A stretch of 64,000 nt of DNA from assembly GCF_900111645.1 (NCBI RefSeq), contig NZ_FOHQ01000002.1:62001-126000 (forward strand). Direction: 5' to 3'. Under the pieces are notes generated by a model that was given only the letters and a program-made list of their open reading frames with translations, ran no database searches and had not been told where the DNA came from. The translations under genes were made by a program, and so were the position numbers. Below are positions 28,412 through 37,128 of the stretch, in pieces (the stretch's first letter is position 1; each line of letters opens with the position of its first letter). The stretch is from Methanococcoides vulcani (GTDB lineage: Archaea > Halobacteriota > Methanosarcinia > Methanosarcinales > Methanosarcinaceae).

Positions 28412-30328
28412 ATGGATGGTTATCAATTATTTATGGCAATGCTTGCAGTCTACCTTTGTGGACTGATAGGCATTGGTTGGTATTTTACAAAAAGACAAAA
28501 GACAGTGACCGATTTCTGGCTTGCCGGTCGTAAGATCGGTACGATGGGGATTGGATTTTCATCGGCAGCTTCATGGCTGACCGCTGGTGGAATATTGGCC
28601 GTGATAGGATTTTTCATGCTACTTGGAATGGGCTCCATATGGGGTTTCGTAGCACCGAACATTCTTGCATTGCTTATTATTGCTATATTCGTGAAAAGGA
28701 TCAAACACCTTCCTGCTATTACACAGGCAGAGCTTCTTGAGCAGAGGTACAGTTCTGCGATCCGTGCTCCGGTGGGAATCATCATCGCTATCGTGATGAT
28801 ACTTTTCGCAGTTGCTGACATCAAGGGCTTTGCTCTTGTGCTGCAGATATTCTATGGCCTTGATCCAATATATGCAGCTCTGATCGTTGCCCTTGCAGTA
28901 TCTGTGTATGTTACCCTTGGTGGGTTGCATGCTGTTGTCTGGACCGATGTGATCCAGTTCGCGTTCCTTTCCATATTTGCAATTGTAATGGCATTCCTTG
29001 CAGTTGAGTCAGCTACCTCCGGTGTTGCTGATATTTCAACAGCAGCCGATCTTTTCTCTGGAGTTTCTACTGACTGGTGGAATCCGTTCATAATCGGCAT
29101 CCCGATGGTACTGATCTTCGTCTTTGCGATAGTTCCGGGATGGATCACTGAACAGGACCCATGGCAGAAGGTTTGGGCAGCTAAGGACTCAACTTCCGCA
29201 AGGAACGGTCTGGTACTTGGTTCCCTTCTGGTAGCAATCGTATTCTCTGCATGTGCAGTTATTGCGATCGGACTGAATGCATTGTATCCGGAGATCGCTG
29301 CAGCAGGATTCCCAATGGGAATGGCTCAGGCAGAACCTGCATTACTGACCTACATAGTAAGCACTTTCTCACCTGCAGTGATCGGTATCAGTGCAATTGG
29401 CCTTGCAGCAGCTTCCATGTCATGTGCTGATACTTTTGCTACATCAGGTGCATCATGTGTCTCACGTGATATCTACCAGAGATTTATAAAACCAGATGCA
29501 ACAATGAAGCAGATGCTTGCTATCAACAGGCTCAGTGTCCTTTTCATAGTTGCTGCAGCAACAGTGGGTTCATTCTTCATTAGCAGTATCATCGATGCAA
29601 TTCACATTGCAACCTTCATTGCAAGTGCATCCTATTTCTTCCCTCTGATGGGTGGACTTTACTGGAAACGTGCTACAAAGGAAGGTGCACTGGCAGGTCT
29701 TCTTGTTGGTGCTATTGCACAGATCTCCTTTACAGTCTATGATCTTTCAATGACCGCACCTATGGCTCCTCCGTATCTTGAGACCGTACACCCAATTCTC
29801 ATGAACCATGGTGTCATTGTCGGAATGGCATTGAGTGGAATTGCATTCTTTGGTGTCTCATTTATGACAAGGCCATCCCATATTGTCAACCTTGCTCCAT
29901 TCTTTAAGGAAGCAGCAGAAGAGCTGGCAAGCCACGAGGCACAGACGGTCGATGAGCAGAGTGCAGAGTACAAGAAATTTCTCAAAAATGTCGATGAGCA
30001 GATCACAGGGGAGCGTGCACATCTTCATTTGAGACTTGAAGGTTCTGCAACAGTTAACTGGACCAAATTCGTTGACCAGCTCAAAGAGTCATATACTGCA
30101 TGGGTCACACCAACCGGCATTGATTCTGTGTACAGGCTGATCCAGGCTGACATGCTTGCATGTGTGTCCATCACACGTGGTGAAGGCGAGAAAGATATCT
30201 GGTTTGCATCCGAACCACCTGTAGATTCCGTTGAGATGCAGAAAAGGGAACTTTTCATCGCATACAAAGAGGTCGCAGCTGCTCTTGAAGAGACAGGTGT
30301 TCTCCTGACAATAGCAAACAATGAGTAA
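28412..30328 (+). CDS. Sodium:solute symporter family transporter with cytoplasmic C-terminal extension
   Basis: 638 residues. About 13 membrane spans with the SSS motifs GRKIGTMGIGFSSAASWLTA and GLHAVVWTDVIQF, and AAASMSCADTFATSGASCVS near span 8, where Na+ would be bound. The substrate (amino acid, betaine or organic acid) cannot be read from sequence. The last ~130 residues are soluble and unlike the core, with no known signature. A TATA-like TTATATATT lies near 28296, leaving a leader of about 100 bases. A strong terminator follows. Confidence 0.88.
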   Translation: MDGYQLFMAMLAVYLCGLIGIGWYFTKRQKTVTDFWLAGRKIGTMGIGFSSAASWLTAGGILAVIGFFMLLGMGSIWGFVAPNILALLIIAIFVKRIKHLPAITQAELLEQRYSSAIRAPVGIIIAIVMILFAVADIKGFALVLQIFYGLDPIYAALIVALAVSVYVTLGGLHAVVWTDVIQFAFLSIFAIVMAFLAVESATSGVADISTAADLFSGVSTDWWNPFIIGIPMVLIFVFAIVPGWITEQDPWQKVWAAKDSTSARNGLVLGSLLVAIVFSACAVIAIGLNALYPEIAAAGFPMGMAQAEPALLTYIVSTFSPAVIGISAIGLAAASMSCADTFATSGASCVSRDIYQRFIKPDATMKQMLAINRLSVLFIVAAATVGSFFISSIIDAIHIATFIASASYFFPLMGGLYWKRATKEGALAGLLVGAIAQISFTVYDLSMTAPMAPPYLETVHPILMNHGVIVGMALSGIAFFGVSFMTRPSHIVNLAPFFKEAAEELASHEAQTVDEQSAEYKKFLKNVDEQITGERAHLHLRLEGSATVNWTKFVDQLKESYTAWVTPTGIDSVYRLIQADMLACVSITRGEGEKDIWFASEPPVDSVEMQKRELFIAYKEVAAALEETGVLLTIANNE

Positions 30329-30338
30329 ATTTAAAGTT

Positions 30339-30373
30339 CACTCCCGTTCTTCGGGAGTGCTATCTCTTTTTTC
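30339..30373 (+). terminator. Terminator after the SSS transporter
   Basis: CACTCCCG (30339-30346) pairs with CGGGAGTG (30352-30359) across TTCTT, followed by CTATCTCTTTTTT. Confidence 0.8.
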
Positions 30374-30433
30374 AATAACCTTTTTTACTAATGGGACCCA
30401 TTGTTTTTTCATAAATTGTTTGTGATGTGTACA

Positions 30434-31354
30434 ATGAAAAAACAAATTATAACAGTAGTATTTATCTTTGCTCTTGCAGTACTGGCATCAGGCTGTATCA
30501 ACGAGCTTGTGCCTGTGGACGAAGAAGTGGCATCACCTGACCTTTCCATATATGAGCTGGAGGTCTTTTACGATCCCACAGACGATGCCGGGTTCGTTAA
30601 CACGACGACGTTCTATCTTGCAAATGACGGATCTGCAAATGTTGTTCATATGATAGTGAACGCTTCTGTTATTGAGGTCGTACCTCTGGAAGACATGCTG
30701 AACCAGAACAAGGAAACGATCTCAAATATTGTGATCCTTGCAGGTAGCTCAAATGATACGGAGCCATCCTTTGAAACCTTTGAGAGGCTTTCAACATCTT
30801 CAATAGGGGATGTGCCAGTTTTCAATTACACCATGGACGATGAGGTTCTTCGTGGGCAAAAACATATCTACATAAGGTTCAATGAGAGCATCACAGGCAT
30901 TGTGGCCTATAGTCTGGCAACTCCCAAGGGACCGGATTTCATGTATGTCCCGGCCCATGATTCTGTTGTGAGGTTCGTTCTGCCTGAAGGCTATACTACG
31001 GGCAATCCCTTTGTAGGCAAAGTGAATCCCGAACCTGCAGAGAGGTATTTTGATGACCTCGACAGGGAAGTTCTTGTATGGTATGACCTGCGTGCAACGG
31101 CAGGTTCATTTACAGAGATGGCAAGAGATTTCCTGAAAGTTGATGTATCTGATGAAGACTTTCCCTATAAACCAATAATCGTCAAGTTCTATCAGACATC
31201 CGCTCCACGTATGCTTCTAATAGGCACGAGCATCCTTGGTGCAGGCGTGCTTATAGTCCTCGGGAACTACCTTTCAACAAGAAGAAAACTTCGGAAGGCA
31301 CGTGAACTGATCGAAGAAGGATTTGATGAGAAAAGAAGATCTGAAAAGAAATGA
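30434..31354 (+). CDS. Membrane-anchored lipoprotein, DUF5803-like
   Basis: 306 residues from ATG 30434. The N-terminus is a lipoprotein signal peptide with lipobox LASGC (Cys21). A mainly beta extracellular domain follows, then one membrane span (about residues 256-278) and a short basic cytoplasmic tail (RRKLRKARELIEE). I recall a similar archaeal family (DUF5803). Upstream TTG and ATG codons would only add residues before the signal peptide. Convergent with the MBL hydrolase gene. Function unknown. Confidence 0.75.
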   Translation: MKKQIITVVFIFALAVLASGCINELVPVDEEVASPDLSIYELEVFYDPTDDAGFVNTTTFYLANDGSANVVHMIVNASVIEVVPLEDMLNQNKETISNIVILAGSSNDTEPSFETFERLSTSSIGDVPVFNYTMDDEVLRGQKHIYIRFNESITGIVAYSLATPKGPDFMYVPAHDSVVRFVLPEGYTTGNPFVGKVNPEPAERYFDDLDREVLVWYDLRATAGSFTEMARDFLKVDVSDEDFPYKPIIVKFYQTSAPRMLLIGTSILGAGVLIVLGNYLSTRRKLRKARELIEEGFDEKRRSEKK

Positions 31355-31374
31355 GATCTGACGTAGGTATTATC

Positions 31375-32121
31375 TCAGAATGTGAACTCCATTCCATCAT
31401 ATCCTAACGGGTATGTTTCGGATGCCTCGTCGTGAGGTTTGAAATAATGGCTCAGGTGTGTCATAACGACCTCCTTTGCCCTGATATTTTCAGCCATTTC
31501 CAATGCTTCCTTTGCATCCATGTGTTTTTTCACATGAAATCCGACATCATCGGGGATAATAGCATCTACTATGAACAGGTCGGGTTCCATTATAAGTTCA
31601 AGGCTGCTTTCCGGTATGTTATTATCAGTATCACCACTGATGATAACCTTTTTTTCACCTTCACATATCATAACACCGATCGCCTTCTTTACAGGCGGGT
31701 GATTCACTTCGAACAGTGTGAATGTAAGTCCTATAAGCTCAAAAGGTTCGCAGAGCCTAATGTCATGCCTTCTTGGTTTTAAAAATGAGACATAATCAAG
31801 TATATAGTCCAGTGTTTCGGTAACTCCGTAGACATCCACATGGCTCTGAACGCGGTGGAACTCGCCAAAACCGGTGTAATGGTCATAATGGCCATGTGTC
31901 CAGATAACTCCGTCAATATGGCGGATCCCTTTATTGAGCATCTGTTGTCTCATGTCCGGGCTTGTGTCAATGAGCACTCTGCCTTCGTCGGATTCCACAA
32001 GGACTGAAAAACGTGTGCGGTTGCTTTTACCTCCGTTGCGGGCATCCATGCATGTCCGGCAATCACAGCCGATGATGGGTGTGCCGGGTGCGTCACCTGT
32101 TCCAAGGAGCGTTATCTTCAT
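31375..32121 (-). CDS. MBL-fold metal-dependent hydrolase, PhnP-like
   Basis: 248 residues. The metallo-beta-lactamase motif THGHYDH (H76, H78, D80, H81) plus downstream DTDNN and MTHLSHY hold two metals. The GCDCRTCMDARNGG N-terminal cysteine cluster is typical of PhnP-like phosphoribosyl cyclic phosphodiesterases and related enzymes; substrate here is unknown. It follows the AAA ATPase gene by 6 bases on the same strand, so the two form an operon. Confidence 0.85.
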   Translation of the reverse strand: MKITLLGTGDAPGTPIIGCDCRTCMDARNGGKSNRTRFSVLVESDEGRVLIDTSPDMRQQMLNKGIRHIDGVIWTHGHYDHYTGFGEFHRVQSHVDVYGVTETLDYILDYVSFLKPRRHDIRLCEPFELIGLTFTLFEVNHPPVKKAIGVMICEGEKKVIISGDTDNNIPESSLELIMEPDLFIVDAIIPDDVGFHVKKHMDAKEALEMAENIRAKEVVMTHLSHYFKPHDEASETYPLGYDGMEFTF

Positions 32122-32127
32122 GGGGTT

Positions 32128-33420
32128 TTAGAAACCCCCGGTATTGACAACATATTCGTCGGATTTTATGTGAGCACGCTTGTTGAACCTGTTCACTGCA
32201 TCACTGAGGTCCTGCTGATTAATGCTGGTGCGCTCCTCGACCAGTGCATTGAGCACACTTTCGCGGATGACCATACGCAGGTCTGAACCTGAATATCCTT
32301 CGGTGAGCGGGGCAATTCCTTCAGTGTTGAAGTCACCTTCTATTTCCCTGGTGACAATATCGAGGATCTCTTTCCTCATTCTCTCATCAGGCAGCGGGAA
32401 GTCCATGATCTCGTCGAACCTTCTCCATGCAGCAGAGTCCAGCATCCTGGGATGGTTCGTAGCGGCTATCAAAAGGACGCCATCATTGGTCAGGCTTATC
32501 TCGTCAATGGCCTTGAGAAGGGTATTTACTGCTCTCTTTAAAGCTGCATGTTCATCTGATGCCCTTGTCTTGGCGACGAAATCGAATTCATCTATGAAGA
32601 GTATGCATGGGCTCAGGCGCTTGGCAAGTGCGAACACCCTGTCGATGTTCTTTGCTGTTTCACCAAGATACTGGTCTGTTATCATGGAAAGCTTGACTTC
32701 TACAAATGGTATGGAAAGGCGCTCTGACATAGCCTTTGCCACAGAGGTCTTACCTGTTCCCGGTGGTCCCACAAGGAGTATCTTTCCGATGTCATACAGG
32801 CCGATGCGTTTGAGGTAATCTCTGTACTCAATGGCCTTTACTATTTTTTCGATCTCTTCTTTCTGCTCTTCTGAAAGAACAAGGGATCTCATGGGCTGGA
32901 CAATGTCCTCCGGAGCCATAATGTGCACCAGTTTGAGCATGTCCTCTCCAGTCTCCTCTTCGGATATTTCACTTATAAGTGATTCGATCCATTCCCTGTC
33001 GACCTCTTTAGGTCTTGTTACAGCACGTGCTTTCTTATAGCTGGCACCAGCTACCTTCTTCTTTTCTTCAAAATAGTATGCCAGTGCCGGATTTTGATCG
33101 ATCCTTTCAGAAGCAGTCTCCTGCTTCTGGAACCAGTCAGCAGCAACATCAAATGATGTGAATTTCATCTTTGAGGTGAGTTCATCGATATCTAAAAAAG
33201 GAAGGGCGAATACCTGTCCTTTTATCTCCTCGATCCCAAAGAGTTTTTTTATGTCCGATCGGGAAACGCTGATGGGTTTTGGGACACCTTTTTGCGTACG
33301 GCTCCAGTAGTTCTTCCTGATGTTCTTCGGAAGATCATTAACATCCATTTCCGGATACTTGTTGTATATTTCTGCTGTCAATAGAAGTTCTACAATGTCA
33401 AGGGTTGTCGTGTCGGACAT
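32128..33420 (-). CDS. AAA-family ATPase
   Basis: 430 residues. The N-terminal ~190 residues are specific and partly charged; the AAA module carries Walker A GPPGTGKT (about 218-225), Walker B CILFIDEFD, sensor-1 AATNHP and arginine finger AWRRFDE, with a C-terminal helical lid. It resembles membrane-free archaeal AAA proteins of the CDC48/proteasome-activator-like class but has only one AAA module. Cotranscribed with the MBL hydrolase. The physiological substrate is unknown. Confidence 0.85.
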   Translation of the reverse strand: MSDTTTLDIVELLLTAEIYNKYPEMDVNDLPKNIRKNYWSRTQKGVPKPISVSRSDIKKLFGIEEIKGQVFALPFLDIDELTSKMKFTSFDVAADWFQKQETASERIDQNPALAYYFEEKKKVAGASYKKARAVTRPKEVDREWIESLISEISEEETGEDMLKLVHIMAPEDIVQPMRSLVLSEEQKEEIEKIVKAIEYRDYLKRIGLYDIGKILLVGPPGTGKTSVAKAMSERLSIPFVEVKLSMITDQYLGETAKNIDRVFALAKRLSPCILFIDEFDFVAKTRASDEHAALKRAVNTLLKAIDEISLTNDGVLLIAATNHPRMLDSAAWRRFDEIMDFPLPDERMRKEILDIVTREIEGDFNTEGIAPLTEGYSGSDLRMVIRESVLNALVEERTSINQQDLSDAVNRFNKRAHIKSDEYVVNTGGF

Positions 33421-33569
33421 GTTCTTACCTGTATAATGGGAATAATTTGATGAATAATTTGTATGCTCATGTTCCTGAGCAGTTCAGTGAACCATACGAT
33501 TATGTGGTTCTTTTAGATATAATTTATGTGTTTGAGTCCGATCGAATGTTACGATCCCTCACTTATTTT

Positions 33570-34142
33570 TCATGGGACAATTCGAACATATCCTTTTTTT
33601 GGAAAATAGATGTCTCCCTTTTGAAGCAGCTTTTCCAGCGTTCTCTCAAAGATCTCCTCATCAATATCCTGCCTGAGCGCATGGTCGTGAAGTTCAGTTA
33701 TCTGCATTTCACTGCGTGCTTTTTCAAGGATAGATAATATTGTCTTTGCAGGATCCTTCTTTTTAGGTATATTCGTGGCAGGCTTGTTTGTGGTGGGTAT
33801 GTGTGTGGGATACTTGCTTGGGGTAGGTTTGAGTGTAGCTTGATGGGTTTTGGTCTGGAACTTTAAGTTAGTGTCCTCTTCTGTGGAGTTGGATGTAAAA
33901 GTTGAGAACGTGGACTTGTCCGATATTGTGTCATATCCTCTTCCCAGTATCTTCGCCTGTAGCTTTGTGCGTACTGCAATGGCATCTTCAAGGACATCCG
34001 TTGTGTGGAATATCCTCAATTTCCTTGTCTGCAATGTAGCTCCGCATCGCTGGCACTTCGTGGTCTTTGCACCTTTCTGTTCTATCAACTGTGCAGATCT
34101 CCTGCATTTTGGACACACTATGACCGAATAAACTGGCATCAT
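33570..34142 (-). CDS. Zinc-ribbon protein, archaeal, with Thr/Lys/Pro-rich linker
   Basis: 190 residues. N-terminal zinc ribbon (CPKC near residue 11, CQRC near 33), then LRIFHTTDVLEDAIAVRTKLQAK, a low-complexity linker (TLKPTPSKYPTHIPTTNKP) and a C-terminal winged-helix-like part (ILEKARSEMQITELHDHALRQ). I recall a haloarchaeal family (DUF5817) with the same N-terminal half. Nucleic-acid binding is plausible. Either of two adjacent ATGs may start it. A GATC-free 150-bp gap separates it from the AAA gene. Confidence 0.7.
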   Translation of the reverse strand: MMPVYSVIVCPKCRRSAQLIEQKGAKTTKCQRCGATLQTRKLRIFHTTDVLEDAIAVRTKLQAKILGRGYDTISDKSTFSTFTSNSTEEDTNLKFQTKTHQATLKPTPSKYPTHIPTTNKPATNIPKKKDPAKTILSILEKARSEMQITELHDHALRQDIDEEIFERTLEKLLQKGDIYFPKKGYVRIVP

Positions 34143-34229
34143 TGACTGGTTGTACTGTCTCGTATAAGTATGGCACCCTGCAAGGGCATAGCCTTCAATT
34201 TATCACCGATGATGTCATAACTCCATCAC

Positions 34230-34655
34230 ATGATACGGGTAGCTACAGGATCGGATATTCCTTCGATCGTAGAGATCGAGAATCTTTCCTTTGATGTTCC
34301 CTGGTCTTCACGCGTGTTCCGTTCCTACGCGGATTACCCCGGTTTTATTGTCATAGAGTCTGATGGTGTTATTCTTGGCTATGCTGTTCTTGTGGTCATT
34401 AAAAGGGCTGCACATCTGGCAAGTATTGCAACCCATCCAAAGTATCGAAGAATGGGGGTGGCAACGGCTCTTCTTGAAGGGTGTGTAATTCTTGCAAAGG
34501 AGAATTCGTATTCTCTCATCCGTCTGGAGGTAAGAGAAAAGAACAAGACTGCTCAGGAATTCTATCTTTCGAACGGGTTTGAGGTGACAGGGAGCATTCC
34601 CAATTACTATCCGGATGACAATGCCATTGTAATGGAGCTGGATCTGGGGCGTTGA
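34230..34655 (+). CDS. rimI: RimI-type N-alpha-acetyltransferase
   Basis: 141 residues of GNAT fold. The acetyl-CoA loop is HPKYRRMGVATALLE; the substrate motif is NLSFDVPWS near the N-terminus, and the C-terminal EKNKTAQEFYLSNGFE is typical of RimI. Archaeal homologues act as N-terminal acetyltransferases (Ard1-like). A TATA-like CAATTTATC lies about 30 bases upstream of the ATG with no Shine-Dalgarno, so the mRNA is probably leaderless. Divergent from the zinc-ribbon gene, convergent with the prenyltransferase subunit. Confidence 0.88.
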   Translation: MIRVATGSDIPSIVEIENLSFDVPWSSRVFRSYADYPGFIVIESDGVILGYAVLVVIKRAAHLASIATHPKYRRMGVATALLEGCVILAKENSYSLIRLEVREKNKTAQEFYLSNGFEVTGSIPNYYPDDNAIVMELDLGR

Positions 34656-35324
34656 TCATTTCCCGAAGCGCCGGTGCCTCTTCTGGAAATCCCGTATAAT
34701 TCTCAATAGGTCTATTTTCCTGAGGTCGTGCCAGTTGACATCTGTGAAATAGAGCTCAGAATATGCGGATTGCCAGAGCAGGAAATCGGATAGGTGCTTG
34801 CCACCGGCACGTATGATCATGTCAGGCTCTTCCCGGACCAGAAGGTGAGACTCAATGACACTCTCATCTATCTCTTCTGGTTGTATCTTTCCGTCCTTCA
34901 CATCTGAAAGGATCGAATTGATGGCTTTTGTGATCTCCGCTCTTCCTCCGAATCCTACTGAAAGGTGAACTGTGAGCGAAGTTCCTTCACGTTTCTCTTT
35001 GATGTTTCCGTTTTCATCGTATATGAAAAATCCCACATCCTCGGGAAATGATCTCAGCATCTCCTGCATGCCTGTCGTAAGCATGGATGTCATCTCGAAC
35101 TGAAGCTCTTCTTTTGTATCCAGTACATCGATGTAAGCACTGATAGTAGCGATGCCCAGCTTTTCGCACCAGCTTATAAAGGACCTGAACTTATCTTCCC
35201 CTTTCGCATCAAGCAGGTCGGATTCAGAGAGTATTATTGTTATATGTTCTGGTATCTGCTCTGGTGAATTGTTCACCTGACCGAGCAGATATCTCTCATA
35301 TAGGGTTCTTATCATAAACGCCAT
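34656..35324 (-). CDS. Cis-prenyltransferase homologue, NgBR/Nus1-like non-catalytic subunit
   Basis: 222 residues with the UPPS fold. SVGFGGRAEITKAI and PDMIIRAGGKHLSDFLLWQ, then SAYSELYFTDVNW, match the cis-prenyltransferase core. The catalytic DGNxRW motif of the N-terminus is replaced by ILSESDLLDAKGEDKF, so the diphosphate-binding Asp is absent. The C-terminus ends RFGK, matching the RxG motif of NgBR/Nus1, the partner subunit of heteromeric cis-prenyltransferases. It would activate a separate catalytic subunit making dolichol-type lipid for glycosylation. No catalytic subunit is in the window. Confidence 0.75.
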   Translation of the reverse strand: MAFMIRTLYERYLLGQVNNSPEQIPEHITIILSESDLLDAKGEDKFRSFISWCEKLGIATISAYIDVLDTKEELQFEMTSMLTTGMQEMLRSFPEDVGFFIYDENGNIKEKREGTSLTVHLSVGFGGRAEITKAINSILSDVKDGKIQPEEIDESVIESHLLVREEPDMIIRAGGKHLSDFLLWQSAYSELYFTDVNWHDLRKIDLLRIIRDFQKRHRRFGK

Positions 35325-35381
35325 CTTGTGTTATTTGTTTTTGGAAATGATGTTTAATGATCAATGATCAATTATAAGTGA

Positions 35382-36569
35382 TCACTTTGCTGTAGAGACT
35401 ATCTTGATAACATCGCCATTTTCAAGCTCGTGTTTTTCTCCAAGCCTCATTTTTGTTTTCCCGTCTACTGCATAAAGGAACCTGTCGCCGATATCACTAT
35501 GTACGCGGTAGGCAAGGTCGTGGGCTGTGGATCCCTTCTTCATGAGGAACGCGTCAGGCAACATCCTGTCGTTCTTGTCAGACCATTTTCCTTCATCCTC
35601 TACCGGATATACCACTATCAGGTCAAGAAGGTCAAATACCGCCCTGTTGATGCACTCCTGTATCCCGCCTCCACCGGTTCCCATCTTGTTCATGAGATCC
35701 TTGAGACTGTGCAGGCCTTTTTTCTGTGCATCGTTTATGTCCTCGGAGATTATCTCGAAGTCCTCATCCCCCGGGAGATAGTTTATGATCTCATTCTTTG
35801 CAGCTGACCTTAATGCAAGCTCTGCAGCAGCGCTGGTGGGTACTACTATAAGGTCGAGATCATTGAGGTTCCTGACGTTCTCCTCCGGTGCGATATCGAT
35901 CTTGTTGGCAGCTATCATTGTAGGTTTGCTAATAGCACGGATGGCATCACAAAGTCTGATCATGTCCTCGTCTGTCCATTGGGTGCATTCGCATGGCATG
36001 TCACAGCAAAGAAGTGCTTCGTGTGCCTGTGATTCATTAACTCCGGCACCCATTAGCTGATCGGATATGACCTCTGACATCTTGAGACCTTCTGCTTTGA
36101 TCTTGCGTGACAGCTTTTCCCAGTTGCGTTTGAGAATGCCAGTCATCCACATGGTGATCTCATGGTTCAGGAAATCCACATCCTCAAGAGGGTCGTGATC
36201 CCCGATGTCCACAGGGTTTCCTTCTATATCCGTGGCCCCGGCTGCATCAATTACATGAATTATCGCCTGTGCCTGCCTGAGCTCATCAAGGAACGCATTC
36301 CCAAGACCACGGCCCATGTGTGCATCAGGCACAAGGCCGGCCACATCGATCATTTCGATGGGCACGAACCTGATCCCATCCTGGCAGTTGCCACAGCGCT
36401 TATCTTTCTGCGTACATGGGCATTCCACCCTTACGTATGTTACACCCCTGTTCGCATTGATCGTGGTGAACGGATAGTTCGCGATCTCCACATCTGCGAG
36501 GGTAGCTGCCTTGAAAAAAGTTGATTTTCCTGCATTTGGTTTTCCTGCAAGGCCTATGGTCATTGACAT
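35382..36569 (-). CDS. YchF/OLA1-like Obg-family GTPase
   Basis: 395 residues. The P-loop GKPNAGKST (about 9-17) is near the N-terminus, followed by the switch region TTINANRGV, G3 DVAGLVPDAHMGRG, the NKID G4-like motif and a C-terminal TGS domain (RLGEKHELENGDVIKIV). A cysteine cluster (CPCTQKDKRCGNCQ) follows G2, as in archaeal members. It probably binds ribosomes, and may prefer ATP. The start could also be Met3. Possibly cotranscribed with the prenyltransferase subunit 58 bases downstream. Confidence 0.92.
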   Translation of the reverse strand: MSMTIGLAGKPNAGKSTFFKAATLADVEIANYPFTTINANRGVTYVRVECPCTQKDKRCGNCQDGIRFVPIEMIDVAGLVPDAHMGRGLGNAFLDELRQAQAIIHVIDAAGATDIEGNPVDIGDHDPLEDVDFLNHEITMWMTGILKRNWEKLSRKIKAEGLKMSEVISDQLMGAGVNESQAHEALLCCDMPCECTQWTDEDMIRLCDAIRAISKPTMIAANKIDIAPEENVRNLNDLDLIVVPTSAAAELALRSAAKNEIINYLPGDEDFEIISEDINDAQKKGLHSLKDLMNKMGTGGGGIQECINRAVFDLLDLIVVYPVEDEGKWSDKNDRMLPDAFLMKKGSTAHDLAYRVHSDIGDRFLYAVDGKTKMRLGEKHELENGDVIKIVSTAK

Positions 36570-36667
36570 GCTTTACACATCATCCTTGAAGCATTTAACT
36601 TTTATTCATGATGAGTTTCCATTTGACATGGTATAGATCAACTGAAATATTCTCCTGACCAGTAATA

Positions 36668-36676
36668 TTTATATTG
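36668..36676 (+). promoter_or_regulatory. TATA box of the tRNA-Arg gene
   Basis: TTTATATTG, about 30 bases upstream of the tRNA 5' end at 36706. Confidence 0.55.
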
Positions 36677-36705
36677 CAGTAAGTTATTAGGAGTCTGTCC
36701 AATGT

Positions 36706-36777
36706 GTCTCGGTAGGGTAGAGGATATCCTTGGGGCTTGCGGAGCCTTAGACCCGAGTTCAATTCTCGGTCGGGACG
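36706..36777 (+). tRNA. tRNA-Arg (anticodon GCG)
   Basis: Cloverleaf drawn by hand. The acceptor GTCTCGG (36706-36712) pairs with TCGGGAC; D-arm G18G19A20; anticodon stem GGGGC/GCCTT with loop TTGCGGA, giving GCG; variable loop AGAC; T-stem CCGAG/CTCGG with loop TTCAATT; discriminator G. A20 and C35 are known arginine identity elements. The 3' end is followed by TAC, so CCA is not directly encoded. G37 next to G36 suggests m1G37. Reading the loop as TGC (Ala) breaks the anticodon stem. Confidence 0.85.
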
Positions 36778-36786
36778 TACCACTTA

Positions 36787-36848
36787 GGGTTTAACACCCG
36801 AACACTTCGCAAAGGTTAGATCTTAAATAACCTTTGTGGGGTTCTTTT
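36787..36848 (+). terminator. Hairpins and T-run after tRNA-Arg
   Basis: A short GGGT/ACCC hairpin (36787-36799) is followed by AAAGGTTA (36811-36818) pairing with TAACCTTT (36828-36835) and then GTTCTTTTTA, an intrinsic-terminator-like layout. Confidence 0.5.
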
Positions 36849-37128
36849 TATGAGATTTACGATTATAATTTATGATCTAAGGGTATATTTGATTGGAATG
36901 CACTTTTGTTCAGTCTACTTTCATCTAATTCCATATTGTCTGTTATTGCAAGTGTTATTACAACTGTTGGGATAAGTGTTGATTGTTGACATTCTCAAGC
37001 TCATTTTATGTTAGAAGTTCGACTCCATACATTGGTTATCCTTATATAGAAGTTCATGCATTTAGAACGAACAGATTGAGTACATAATGTGTAATATTTG
37101 TGTAAATCCAATCTGCATTTCAAAATAA
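36849..37128 (+). promoter_or_regulatory. Thermosome upstream region with TATA box and TAGAAGTTC repeat
   Basis: AT-rich region with no ORF. TTATATAG at 37042-37049 is the best TATA box, giving a leader of about 100 bases. TAGAAGTTC occurs at 37012-37020 and again at 37047-37055, on either side of the TATA box, and GTTC/GAAC inverted half-sites follow it (37052-37069). These could be heat-shock or other operator sites. Confidence 0.4.

Noticed and set aside
36706-36777. Reading the tRNA as Ala (TGC)
   Set aside because: It breaks the anticodon stem, while the GCG reading fits all positions and has Arg identity elements.
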